Positions 44,591-55,531 of a DNA stretch of 64,000 nt are shown here, piece by piece; within the stretch, counting starts at the first letter, position 1; each line of letters begins with the position of its first letter. Below the pieces are notes generated by a model. That model made no database searches, was not told the DNA's origin, and saw only the letters and a program-made list of their open reading frames with translations. The position numbers and the translations under genes were made by a program. This DNA is from Diospyros lotus (taxonomy: Eukaryota; Streptophyta; Magnoliopsida; Ericales; Ebenaceae), in assembly GCF_014633365.1 (NCBI RefSeq), contig NC_068340.1, positions 21,121,879 to 21,185,878 of the forward strand. Direction: 5' to 3'.

Positions 44591-47500
44591 TGTTAGGCCT
44601 CCGGTGCTGCGAACCTACCAAAGGCGCTACAAGAATCAAAGGAATGACGGTGACACAGTTGGATGGCGTAACAGCCAGCATGTGCGCCAAGGTTAGAGTA
44701 GGAACTTGGCTGGTTTGTATAACAAACCAGCATATGCATAACCAAATACGGTTATGGAGGGGGGATAACAACCTATAAAAGGGGATTAAAAGAGAGAGAA
44801 AGGTGTGAAGAATTTGGAGTTTTCTTGCAGGAGAGACCTGGGCCTCTCGAATGCCCAATCTTGTTGCTTGTTTACATTTTTTCCTTGTAATTTGGGGTTA
44901 AAATACAGTAGAAACTATCCTTCTTCATTGGAATCCTATCTACTGTCTTGAATCTCATCAATTTTTGTATCAGAGCATTTGTCGATCACCATGGTAAATC
45001 TAACCGAGAGAGTGAGGGACTTGGAGGAGAAGGTCGACACGATGAGGGGAGAGATTCAAACCATAGACCGGAACGTAGCAGAGATGCTCGAACAGTTCTC
45101 CATCATGCGAACAAGGTGGGACGAACAGGAACGAGAGAGGAAGGCTAAGACCCATGGGAGCGAATGGCCAATGGAGTTTACCCCATATTCCAAAGTGACC
45201 CCGGGGGGCGACATGAACCGAAGAATGGAGGGTGGCATGAGTGCAGCATGGCAACAGGAAGGGAGAGGTCGGCGACTGGAGATGCCAACCTTTGAGGGAG
45301 ACAACCCGAACGATTGGATTTTTAGGGCGGAAAGGTACTTCGCGATCAACCAGCTGTCCGATGATGAGAAGATCGAGTCCACTGCGTTGTGCTTTGAGGC
45401 AAGGGCCCTCGCTTGGTTCCAGGGGGATCTGCAGTTGGGAGGGGCTCAAGCAAGGTATTCTCAACCGATTCCGTCCAACTCAAGAGGGGTCGCTAGAGGA
45501 GAGGTTCTTGGCTCTCCGACAAAAAGGGACTGTCAAGGATTACCGGCTGATGTTCGAGACTTTGGCCGTGCCAATGTCGGAAGTCTCTGAGGCGTTCTTG
45601 GAAGGCCATTTCATTAACGGCCTTAAGCCAGAAATAAGGGCTGAGATCAGGGTACTACAACCTAGGGGGTTGGATCGGATCATGACGATGGCTCAATGTA
45701 TCGAAGATAAAAATGCAGCCATGCTCAGCTGCAGTAGGACGTTCGGACCAGCGAGATGTAATTTCCCTACCCACTCTACAACCAATGTCATTCGACCCCC
45801 TCCCATACAATCAAGAAGCCCGATTCCTCATTCGAGAGTTTTTAGTCAGGTGAGCAACAAGCTGCCAGTGGCTGGGAGTGGCAGCAATGTCCCTTTTAAA
45901 CAACTCAGTGAGGCCGAGTGGAAAGCCAAAAGGGAGAAGGGTTTATGTTTTCGTTGTGATGAGAAATATTCGGTTGGCCACCGGTGTAAGAACAAGGAGC
46001 TGCACGTTATGATGATTTATGATGAAGAGAGGGAAAAGGAAGGAGTCGAGGTGGAAACAGGGGAAGGAAGGGAAAAAGAAGAAGTGAGGCAAGGCAGCGA
46101 GGTCATTGAACTCTCAATGAATTCAGTGGTTGGATTGACAACGCCGCAAACAATGAAGCTGCAAGGGGATATTGAAGGGCAACCAATGGTAGTACTTATT
46201 GATGGAGGGGCGACACACAATTTTATAGTGGCCGAGCTGGTGCAGCGATTGGGGCTACCAAGAACAGAAACGGTCGGGTATGGGGTGATCATGGGGACAG
46301 GAATGGCAGTGCATGGGGCCGGCATTTGCAAGGGAGTGAAATTGCACCTACAAAACCTACAAATCGTGGAGGATTTTCTGCCCTTGGAGTTGGGTAGTTC
46401 TGATGTAATCCTTGGGATGAAGTGGCTGGCAGCAATGGGGAAGATGAGAGTGGATTGGAAGGCTTTAACTACGAAGTTTCAGGTTGGGGGATTGGCCGTG
46501 ACCTTGCAAGGAGATCCCAGCTTGAGCAAAAGCTTGGTATCCTTGAAGGCTATGATGGAGGCCTTCAAGGAGAATGGAGAAGGAATGTTGCTTGAACTAG
46601 GAAGGATGGCAGCTAAATTCAATGAAAGTCAGGTAAAGGTTCCGTCATTCCTAAAAGACGTGTTAGTTGAATTTGAGGAGGTGTTCACAACACCGGAGGG
46701 GCTGCCTCCTTCTAGAAAAAGAGATCATGCAATCAACCTACTTCCAGGCACGGTACCGATTAGTGTGCGACCCTATCGTTACCCTTACCTACAGAAAAGC
46801 GAGATCGAGAAGATGGTAGGAGAGATGCTAGCTGCGGGGATTATACAACCTAGTTCTAGCCCTTTTTCTAGTCTGATCTTGCTTGTCAAGAAGAAGGATG
46901 GAGGGTGGTGTTTTTGTGTGGACTATAGGGCTTTGAATAAGGTGATCGTGCCCGACAAGTATCCAATTCCAGTGATCGAGGAGTTGTTGGATGAGCTTCA
47001 TGGGGCCACAGTTTTTTCCAAACTCGATCTTAAATCTGGCTATCATCAAATTCGCGTTAAGGCTAAGGATATTCCGAAGACGGCCTTCCAGACACATGAA
47101 GGCCATTACAAGTTCCTCATCATGTCTTTCGGATTGACGAATGCACCAGCCACGTTTCAGTCACTGATGAATGACATTTTTAGAGAGCAATTGAGGCGTT
47201 TCGTGCTAGTATTTTTTGATGACATTGGTTTTCAACAAGGATTTTGAACAGCATGCACAACACTTATGTTGTGTTCTGGAGGTCTGGCAGCTAACCAACT
47301 ATTTGCAAATAGAAAGAAGTGCTTGTTTGGACAATTGGAAATTGAATATTTGGGCCACATCATATCACAGCAAGGGGTTTCAGCTGATTGTAGCAAGGTA
47401 CAAGCTATTATAGATTGGCCCACTCCTACCACGTTGAAGGAATTGCGTGGTTTTCTTAGGCTTACGAGATATTATAGGCGATTTGTTAAGGATTATGGCA

Positions 47501-49785
47501 GGTTAGAATGGCGTCTCACGGAGCGACTACGAAAGAACAATTTTTTTTGGGATGAGGCAACTGAGCAAGCTTTCCAACGGCTCAAGGCTGCCATGGTGTT
47601 GCTGCCTGTTTTAGCTTTGCCAGATTTTGGCAAGCCATTTGTGGTTGAGACGGATGCATCCGAACAAGGTATGGGGGCAGTTTTAATGCAAGATCATAGA
47701 CCTATTGCTTATTTTAGTCATACCTTTAATCAGTTAGGAAGGAGGAAATCAGTTTATGAGCGAGAATTGATGGCTATTGTGTTTGCGGTGCAAAAAAGGA
47801 GGCATTACTTGTTGGGAAAGAAGTTTATGGTCCGGACCGACTAAAAGAGCCTCAAATTTCTGATGGAGCAAAGGTTGGTGAGTCCAGAATATCAGAAGTG
47901 GATGGTTAAATTAATGGGATTTCAGTTCAAAATTCAATATTGCCCCGGATTGGAAAATAAGGCAGCAGATGGCCTGTCCCGCATCAATCACTCTACTGCC
48001 CTATTAGCCTTAACAGTCCCTCAGGTACTCCAGCTTGATCCTACTTCCAGACCCAATTTCCAGTTGGTGGATAGCCACCTCCTCTACAAGGGTAGGTTGT
48101 ACCTACCGAAAGGCTCTTCTCTCATTTCTTTGCTATTACACGAGGGACATGATGGGAATGTGGGAGGACACTCGGGATTTTTGAAAACCTACAAGAGGAT
48201 TGCAGCTAATGTATATTGGCCAGGAATGAAGCGAGACATCCACCGGTATGTGAGTAATTATGCTGTTTGCCAGCAAAACAAAGTGCTAGCCCTAAAGTCC
48301 AGAGGGCTCTTGCAGCCCCTTCCTATCCCAAATCAAATTTGGGATGACATTGCTATGGACTTCATTGAAGGCTTACCAAGGTTGGGCAAGATGGACTCTA
48401 TTTTGGTGGTGGTGGTGGATAGACTCAGTAAGTATGGGCATTTTATCGGGCTTAAGCACCCTTTTACAACGGGAGAGGTGGTAGGGATTGTCGTCAAGGA
48501 AATTGTGAGGCTTCATGGTTTACCACGATCCATTGTATCTGATAGGGACAAGATTTTCATGAGCAGATTTTGGGAGGAATTGTTTCGCCTCCAAGGCACC
48601 AAGCTCCACCACAGCACAGCTTACCATCCACAAACGGATGGTCAAACGGAGGTGCTTAATAGGACCTTGGAGACATACCTTCACTGTTTTGCTTCCTCTA
48701 AACCTAAAGCTTGGTTTGTGTGGCTGCCTTGGGCTGAACTATGGTACAACACTTCATACCACACAGCCTCGAAAATGACACCATTCCAGGTAGTATATGG
48801 GTGAGAACCACCAGCAATATTGAGGGTTGAAAGGGGATCCACTCATGTTTCGGTAGTTGAGCAACAGCTGGTCAAAAGAGATCACATTTTGGAGGAACTT
48901 AAGGCACAGCTACTAAAAGCCCAAGTGGTAATGAAGGGGGCAGATATGAAAAGAAGAGCAGTGAAGTTTAAGGTAGGGGACTTGGTTTACTTGAAACTAA
49001 GACCCTATCGTAGAAAAACATTGGCTGGTTGTTCAAATGAGAAATTGGCTCCTAGATTCTATGGTCCATTTGTAATTGAAAAAGAAATAGGGCCTGTAGC
49101 CTACAAGTTAAAGCTGCCATTACACTGCAACATTCACCCCGTCTTCCATGTGTCCCAGCTACGTGAAGACAAGGACGCGTTGCAAGCCACTGTGGAGATT
49201 CCCAATTAGTTAAGTGCAGATTTGGAGATGTTGGTTGAACCGGAGGCAGTGCTAGGGGTCAGGCCAGGAACAGGAAGTAATTTACATAGATTGGATGTTC
49301 TACTTCAGTGGAAGGGGTTACCACCTTTGGAAGCCACTTGGGAGCCTTATAGCATAATTCAGCAGCAATTTCCCACTTTTCACCTTGAGGACAAGGTGAA
49401 AGTTGGGGAGAGGAGTAATGTTAGGCCTCCAGTGCTGCGGACCTACCAAGGGTGCTACAAGAATCAAAGGAATGATGGTGACACAACTGGATGGCGTAAC
49501 AGCCAGCATGTGCGCCAAGGTTAGAGTAGGAACTTGGCTAGTTTGTGTAACAAACCAGCATGTGCATAACCAAATACAGTTATGGAGGGGGGATAACAAC
49601 CTATAAAAGGGGATTAGAAGAGAGAGAAAGGTGTGAAGAATTTGGAGTTTTCTTGCAGGAGAGACCTGGACCTCTCGAATGCCCAATCTTGTTGCTTGTT
49701 TACATTTTTTCCTTGTAATTTGGGGTTGAAATACAGAAACTATCCTACTTCATTGGAATCCTATCTATTGTCTTGAATCTCATCA
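44591..49785 (+). mobile_element. Gypsy D: Ty3/gypsy chromovirus in hAT element
   Basis: LTRs 44591-44960 and 49419-49785 begin TGTTAGGCCTCC and end GAATCTCATCA. Flanks aaatg (44586-44590) and gaatg (49786-49790) match at four of five bases. The primer site TTGTATCAGAGC lies at about 44965. The LTRs are alike over their length with scattered single-base differences, so it is younger-looking than gypsy A. Total about 5.2 kb. It is the deepest layer: CDC48B intron, copia E, gypsy A, hAT element, gypsy D. Confidence 0.92.
44991..49420 (+). pseudogene. Gypsy D gag-pol
   Basis: Gag starts at ATG 44991 (MVNLTERVRDLEEKV). A frameshift near 45450 moves to the frame 45241-47247. That frame holds the knuckle [14 protein letters not shown], the protease motif [12 protein letters not shown] (DGG where DSG is usual), and RT with [30 protein letters not shown] and FFDDI. 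Two frameshifts follow near 47225-47300. RNase H has FVVETDASEQGMGAVL. Integrase (47863-48804) has GGHSGFLKTYKRI and a partly lost CxxC (NYAVCQ), then MDFIEGLP, SDRDKIF and DGQTEVLN. A chromodomain (LLQWKGLPPLEATWEP) is at about 49285. Stops also occur at 47842 and 48802. The catalytic residues are largely kept, so the number of lesions is modest. Confidence 0.9.
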
Positions 49786-50240
49786 GAATGATTTTTAATG
49801 ATTTTTTCAAGAAATAGTAAGTATGTATTTTGGGGGTGATAAAATCACTAAATCCTAAATTTGTACTAAAACCAAAATTTTATTTTCTTATTGTTATGGA
49901 TTTTGATTTTTTAGATATTTTTATTAAATCCAAATAGGGGGTACTTTATTATTTACATTTATGTATTAAAGTAAATGGAAGGTAAAATATAAATAAAAGA
50001 AAATGTGGACATAAATATGTTATAATGTATACATATTGGAACTGAGAAGATGGGAGAAATTGTGCTGCCTAGGTTTTAATTAAAACCTAGGTTTCATGAG
50101 GCGCGCCTCTTGCCTCCGCGCCTCACCGTGCAAGGCGTGCACCTCACTGAAATTGCCTCGCCTTGGCCCAGGCAAGGCGCTAAACTGGCGCCTTAAGGCG
50201 CTTTGCGCCTAGGCGCGCCTTTAACAACTATGGTCGACCT

Positions 50241-50814
50241 CCTCGTTGAAGTAGGCGGCTACCAGAGGCACCTTCTGTTGTTCAGGGACATTATACCATT
50301 CAAACAGCTTTTCACATTTCCTCACCCACCACCAGGGGTTAATACCTTCGAACACTAGAATCTCCATTCTAGGCATAGGGAATCCTTGGGGTTGATGGTT
50401 CATCGGACCCCCGGGTCCCCTACCCAATATTCCTTCTTCTCTGCCCCCATGATTAATCTCCTCCTCTTGTATCTTTAGCGTGCAATCAGCCCTATTCCTC
50501 TGAAGGATAGGATATATCCCCTCCCTTGGGGGAAACTCAGGTGCTAGCCTTATTGAGTATTGACAGCCTAACATGGCCATGAACTATTGCATTTGTGCAC
50601 CCAGTTCATCCCGTACTCGAGTGATGGATCCTTCTAGCCTCCTTTCCATTCCATCCATGGCATTCTCTACCCGACGATCTAACACAAGGATCGCTTCCTG
50701 ATTCCGAGTCGTACCCAACTCTAACTGCTCCATCTTGTTTTGGCACTCAACTATCACCACCCCAGTTTGCTGCAACTGGGCTTCGAAATTCTTCATATGT
50801 GTCCTCTCCGCCAT
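50241..50814 (-). pseudogene. Gypsy A gag, N-terminal part
   Basis: Begins at ATG 50812-50814, just downstream of the primer site on the minus strand, with MAERTHMKNFEAQLQQTG. A stop occurs near 50584. It continues FPMPRMEILVFEG and CEKLFEWYNVPEQQ, and is cut at the hAT insertion (TSD 50233-50240). The heptad-like N-terminus (MEQLELGTTRNQEAILVLDR) suggests a coiled coil, usual for this gag. Confidence 0.85.
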
Positions 50815-50861
50815 GAGCTATCTTCTCCACCCACTGGCCAGATCAAGCTCTGATACCAATA

Positions 50862-51294
50862 TGTCACAACCCCATTGTGACTGCCATAGCCTTCCTACTA
50901 ATCTGATGGGATTGGTAGGGAGATTCAGTCGTCCACTTGAGAATGGAGTTGACAGTAAAGAAGAACAGTAAGAAATAAGAGATGAGAGATGAATAGAGAG
51001 AGGGAGAGATAGAGAGAGCAAGAGAGAGAGAATGGTTAGATGAGGGAACATAATCTTCTTGATTTTCATGCATACCCTTCCCAAGCGCACGAGAGGCATA
51101 TTTGTAAGGCCGTTGGAGGAGTATATTCTCCTGACAGGTGGGCCCTCACCCATAACCGCATAACAAACTCTGATTCTAACACATTCTACTAGTCCTCTAG
51201 CACACTAACGGCTACAGCAAAAATGATAAACATATAAATGAAGATCACAACTAGCAAAATTTAAAAAGAACTCCTAATAGCCGCCTTCGTGACA
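50862..51294 (-). repeat. Gypsy A 5' LTR (right end)
   Basis: 433 bp, the pair of 27744-28171. It is bounded by the primer site at its left and by the TSD catgg at its right (51295-51299). Confidence 0.88.
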
Positions 51295-51299
51295 CATGG

Positions 51300-54294
51300 A
51301 GGCGGGAAAGATGATTAGTGTTGCTAGAAAATAGAATGGGTTGTATTATTTGAAGAGGGATGGTGATTATCCTAAAGGGGATCAACTAAAAGATGCTTGC
51401 TCATTGCAATCTACCTCAAATCTTGCTAACATATGGCTGCATCATTATAGACTTGGTCATCCTCCTTTCACTCTCTTAAAGAGCATGTTTCCTACCCTAT
51501 TTAGGACTCAAGATCCAAGTACTTTTCAGTGTGATGTGTGTAATATCTAAACATCATTGTGTGTCCTATCCAATCAATAATAAAATGTCTTCTAAACCCT
51601 TTGCCTTTGTTCACTCTGATGTTTGGAGACCATCTAAGAAACCTAACTGTTCTGGGGCTCGATGGTTCATTTCTTTTATTAATGATTGTACTCGAATGAT
51701 CTGGATTTTTTTTTGTTAAAAGATAAAGCTGCTATTGGAACTATCTTACCCTATTTTTATCAAATGATTTCAACCTAATTTAGCTCTCCTATACAGAAAT
51801 TGTGCACTAATAATGCAAGAGATTATTTCAACCATCACTTGCATCAATTTTTCCAACAAGAGGGGATTGTCCATGAGTCTTCCTGGATAGATACTCCACA
51901 ATAAAATGGAGTAGCTGAACGGAAGATGAGACATCTCCTAAACGTTTCTAGAGCCCTTCTCCACCATCATCATGTTCCTAAGAATTTTTTGGGGGAAGCT
52001 GTCCTTACAAGTACTTATTTAATTAACCGAGTACCATCTAAAATTTGAAAACATCAAAGTCCTTTCCATTGTTTATCTTCCTATTTTCCTGACCTCAGTT
52101 TGCATACTCCTCTTCCTTTAAAGGTATTTGGCTGTGTCTCCTTTGTTCACATTCCCAAACATCATCGAGACAAGCTTGACCCTAGAGCTATTAAGTGTGT
52201 CTTCCTAGGTAACTTTCTCACTCAAAAGGGTTACAAATGTTATCACCCTTCTACTAGGAAATTTTATGTGTCCAAAGATGTAACATTTGTTGAATCTACA
52301 CCTTTTTTTAGTTCCTTTCAGGTTGGTCACAAGGGGGAGACTTTGGTTGATGGTGACCAAAGTGGTGGTGATGTCTTTACTAACCTAGGCTCAGCACTAA
52401 AATGCTCAAGTATTGCTCAATAGCCTACATCTATTCCATCTCCTCAGCCTCCTATCTACTCCTCAAGCAATAATGAGCAAGTTGTTTTTCAATAGCTGCC
52501 ATCTCCAATTAGGTTTAAAGGATCTCCTTATGTATTCAAACGAAGGCAGCCTATTCTGGAGCCTCAGCATGCATCAACATCAGACCACAGTTCAGGTATG
52601 GAACTCATACAGCCTTCAATTTCAGTTCAATCTAATCCTCCTACTGATGATTTGGACCTACCTATTGCTATTAGAAAGGGGGTTAGAAATTGTACTCAAC
52701 ACCCCTTGGCTAATTTCATGTCCTACCACCGTCTTTCCCAAAACCACAAGAGCTTTCTAGCATCTTTTGATTCCATTGTTATTCCTAAGTCAGTTGATGA
52801 GGCTCTAAAGGATCAAAACTGGAAACAAGCTATGCTAGAGGAGATGAGAGCACTAAAGAAGAATCAGACATGGGAGCTGATATCTAGGCCAAAGGGAGTG
52901 ACTCTAGTAGGCTGCAGGTAAATTTTTAATATGAAATACAAGGCTGATGGAACCTTGGAAAGGTATAAAGCTAGGTTGGTGGTCAAGGGCTATACTCAGT
53001 CCTATGGCATAGATTATCTTGAAACCTTTGCCCATGTGGCAAAGATAACAACTGTAAGAATTCTCCTTTCACTAGCAACCTACTTTGGATGGACGCTACA
53101 ACAGTTAGATGTGATCTGCCTTGCTACATGGAGATTTGGAGGAGGAAGTATTCATGGAATTACCTCCCGGATTTCAAGAAGGATTGCAGGCTTAAGAAGG
53201 CCCTCTGTGGACTCAAGCAGTCCCCACGAACCTGATTTAGCAGATTTTCTAAGACCATGAAATCTATGGAATTCGGTTAAAGTAGGGGTGTGATCACTCT
53301 CTTCATTACGCACTCAAGGGAAGAGAAGGTAACGGCACTATTGGTATATGTGGATGACATAATTGTCACCGAAAATGATGAAGAAAAACAGAAGATTCTC
53401 AAGGAAAATTTATCCCGAGAATTTGAGATTAAAGACCCTGGTATCCTCAAATATTTTCTGGGAATAGAAGTTGTTTACTCTTAAGATTGGAATTTTTCTC
53501 TCTCAACGTAAATATGTATTGGATTTATTGGCTGAAACAAGGTTGACAGGAGGTAAAGGATATAACATTCCAGTTGAATCTAACAACCAATTATGGGAGA
53601 ACCCTAGCAATTAACCAGTGGATAAGGGAAGATACCAGCAATTGGTTGGCCAATTAATATATCTCTCCCATACTAGGCCGGACATTGTTTTTGCTGTCAG
53701 ACTAGTAAGCCAGTTCATGCATAGCCCAACCGAGGAGCATATGCAAGCAGTAAGGAGGATTTTAAGCTATCTAAAAGCTACTCTAGACAAGGGGATCTTG
53801 TTCAAAATAGGGGCTGAGTTGGTCATTAAAGGCTTCATAGATGTAGACTATGCAGGGTCTCTTACTGATAGAAGATCAACAATCGGTTATTGTGTGTTCT
53901 TAGGTGGTTGGAGGAGTAAGAAACAAAGTATTGTGACAAGATCAAGTGCAGAGGCATAATTTAGGGCTATGGCTCTTGGCCTATGCAAGTTACTGTGGCT
54001 AAGGATCATCCTAGAAGATTTGAGGATCAAGATTCAAGGTCCAATTGAATTGTTTTGTGACAATCAATCAACCATTAGTATTGCTCATAATCCTATACAG
54101 CATGACAAGATAAAACATATAGAAATAGACCAGCACTTCATAAAAGAGAAGTTGGATGTAGGTCTAATTCATATTCCTTATGTTCCATCCAAGGAACAAG
54201 TGGTTGTTAACTACGGGGCTCACAATCAAGAGGTTTGAAGACCTAATATGCAAGCTAAGAACGATAGACATTCATTCTCCAACTTAAGGGGGAG
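51300..54294 (+). pseudogene. Copia E integrase, RT and RNase H portion
   Basis: Resumes the copia E frame after gypsy A. The pre-integrase domain has HHYRLGHPPFTLLKSMFP and CDVC; the integrase core follows with HSDVWRPSKKPNCSGARWF. After frame breaks, LHTPLPLKVFGCVSF and KCVFLGNF appear (52100-52210). RT is broken near 52920 and 53150; the catalytic motif LLVYVDDIIVTEND is at 53340. RNase H follows with RPDIVFAV, then FCDNQSTISIAHNPIQHDK. It ends just before the polypurine tract at 54285. At least five stops or frameshifts. Confidence 0.88.
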
Positions 54295-54544
54295 TGTTCG
54301 TTCTCGAATGATAATCAAAGAAGAAAGGCTACACTGGTCAAAATGTGTCTATTTTAGAAGTTTCCAAATCTAGAATAGGATACTTTTCTAATTCAGACTT
54401 AGAAAACTTTCCTAAGAATGTATATATGTATCTTTCCTTTCTTAGGTGCAATAGGTTTCCTATGTTGTATCCTTTCTCCTCTATAAGAGGAGTCAGCCGT
54501 TTACATACGAAAGATATCAAGAATTATTCAGTTTCTACAAACCT

Positions 54545-55309
54545 GAATAGCATGAGCAATCTATTATAGCTATTGAAGTGTTTCCATGATGTTAGTTGGG
54601 TAGGCAAAACCTTGAGCATGCCCATATCAAACCATTAACTGGGTACACTTTTCAGTAATTATGCTGTATGATTTTTTTTCCTCAAAATTATGCTTTCAAA
54701 TGGAGGAAAAAGGCATGGGAAGCAGGTATTATTGTGATCTAAAAGCATATACAACAGGATAGGATAGGATAAGAAGTTGGAAAGATCTGTATTAGTTGAA
54801 GAACAGAGCCACAAATTTTATTAGAAAAATTATAGGAATTTTAATGGAACCACCCCCCACCCCCCACCCCCACCCCCACCCCCCCAAAAGAAAAAAGAAG
54901 AAGAAGAAGGATGTGTATGTGCACACAAATTAGGGATGTGCTTTCTCACTTGTCAGATGTTACTGTAGTTTCCTATTTGCGGGTTCTTTTCAGAAAGAGT
55001 TTCAGAAACAACACCCAACAAACACTAAAAGTAATAAGTTAGTGTTCAGATGCAACCAAGTATTTATCTAAACCTTTGTATGTGGTAAAGTATCCCAGAC
55101 TCCCAGCTTTTGACATGTATTTCTCATTTAGTAGTTTCTTTCAACACATTATGAAACTAAAATCAGGCCAAAGAGAAAAAAAGGAAAGAGAAGAAGAATG
55201 TAATGATACAACAAAAATTTGTAAGTAGTTGTGTAGTGTAGTTCCCACTTTTCAGGAAATGGTCTCATATTCTTCCACACAAAAGAAACATCATTTCCAC
55301 AATAGTTAC
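54545..55309. other. CDC48B-like large intron, unique part between copia E and F
   Basis: No exon, RNA gene or transposon recognised. A compound C-rich/A-rich microsatellite (accccc and gaa repeats) lies at about 54847-54909. I searched by eye on the minus strand for Walker B or upstream AAA exons and saw none. Confidence 0.6.
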
Positions 55310-55531
55310 TGTAGAAAAAGGAGAAAGGGAAGCGGTATTCTCGTATATTTTATTGATATGAATGAAAAATATTTATACAAGAGTTTCCTAAGAATTCTCC
55401 AAAAATTTCTCCTCGATTTTATAGATTACATTCTTATTTTATAGGACTAGATTACAACAGAGAAAAATACAAATAAACCTAATCAAGAAAGGTACAAGAT
55501 AAATAAGGAGAACATATTTTATCACTCCCCC

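Larger units (their letters stand above)
44050..50232 (-). mobile_element. Internally deleted hAT element in gypsy A, holding gypsy D
   Basis: Inverted ends catagttttgaaaggcgcg (left) and the right end finishing cgcgcctttaacaactatg. The 8-bp TSD has one mismatch, gtcgatct (44042-44049) and gtcgacct (50233-50240). Subterminal GC-rich words related to aggcgcg repeat at both ends, more densely at 50095-50225. Without gypsy D it is about 1 kb. On the minus strand near 44387-44438 an acidic stretch, DDEDIDLDVNDLLDDD then stop, resembles the acidic C-terminal tail of hAT transposases. It would therefore be a deletion derivative of an autonomous element that kept the 3' end of the gene. Confidence 0.88.
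27744..51294 (-). mobile_element. Gypsy A: Ty3/gypsy chromovirus inserted in copia E
   Basis: LTRs 27744-28171 (3' LTR in its own sense) and 50862-51294 (5' LTR) begin TGTCACAACCCC and end GTGACA. The TSD catgg is perfect (27739-27743 and 51295-51299). The primer site lies just left of 50862 as agctctgataccaa on the plus strand (tRNA-Met type). Order from right to left is gag, protease, RT, RNase H, integrase, chromodomain-like tail, as in plant chromoviruses. It is split by a MITE, copia C, gypsy B and a hAT element. Its own length without them is about 5.7 kb. By eye the two LTRs differ at several positions per 100 bp, so it is not recent. Confidence 0.92.
25971..54539 (+). mobile_element. 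Copia E: Ty1/copia element, outermost of the nest
   Basis: LTRs of 245 bp at 25971-26215 and 54295-54539 share long identical stretches and end in cagtttctaca. A TSD of four matching bases out of five flanks the element (aaccc 25966-25970, aacct 54540-54544). The tRNA-Met primer site TGGTATCAGAGC begins at 26216, and a polypurine tract (aacttaagggggag) ends at 54294. Gag and protease lie before 27743, and integrase, RT and RNase H after 51295, the copia order. Gypsy A (27744-51294) splits it within the gag-pol frame. Its own length without insertions is about 5.0 kb. Confidence 0.92.

Noticed and set aside
27744..51294. RT, integrase and chromodomain fragments as an endogenous virus
   Set aside because: Order, LTRs, tRNA-Met primer sites and 5-bp TSDs are those of Ty3/gypsy chromoviruses; no envelope or movement protein was seen.
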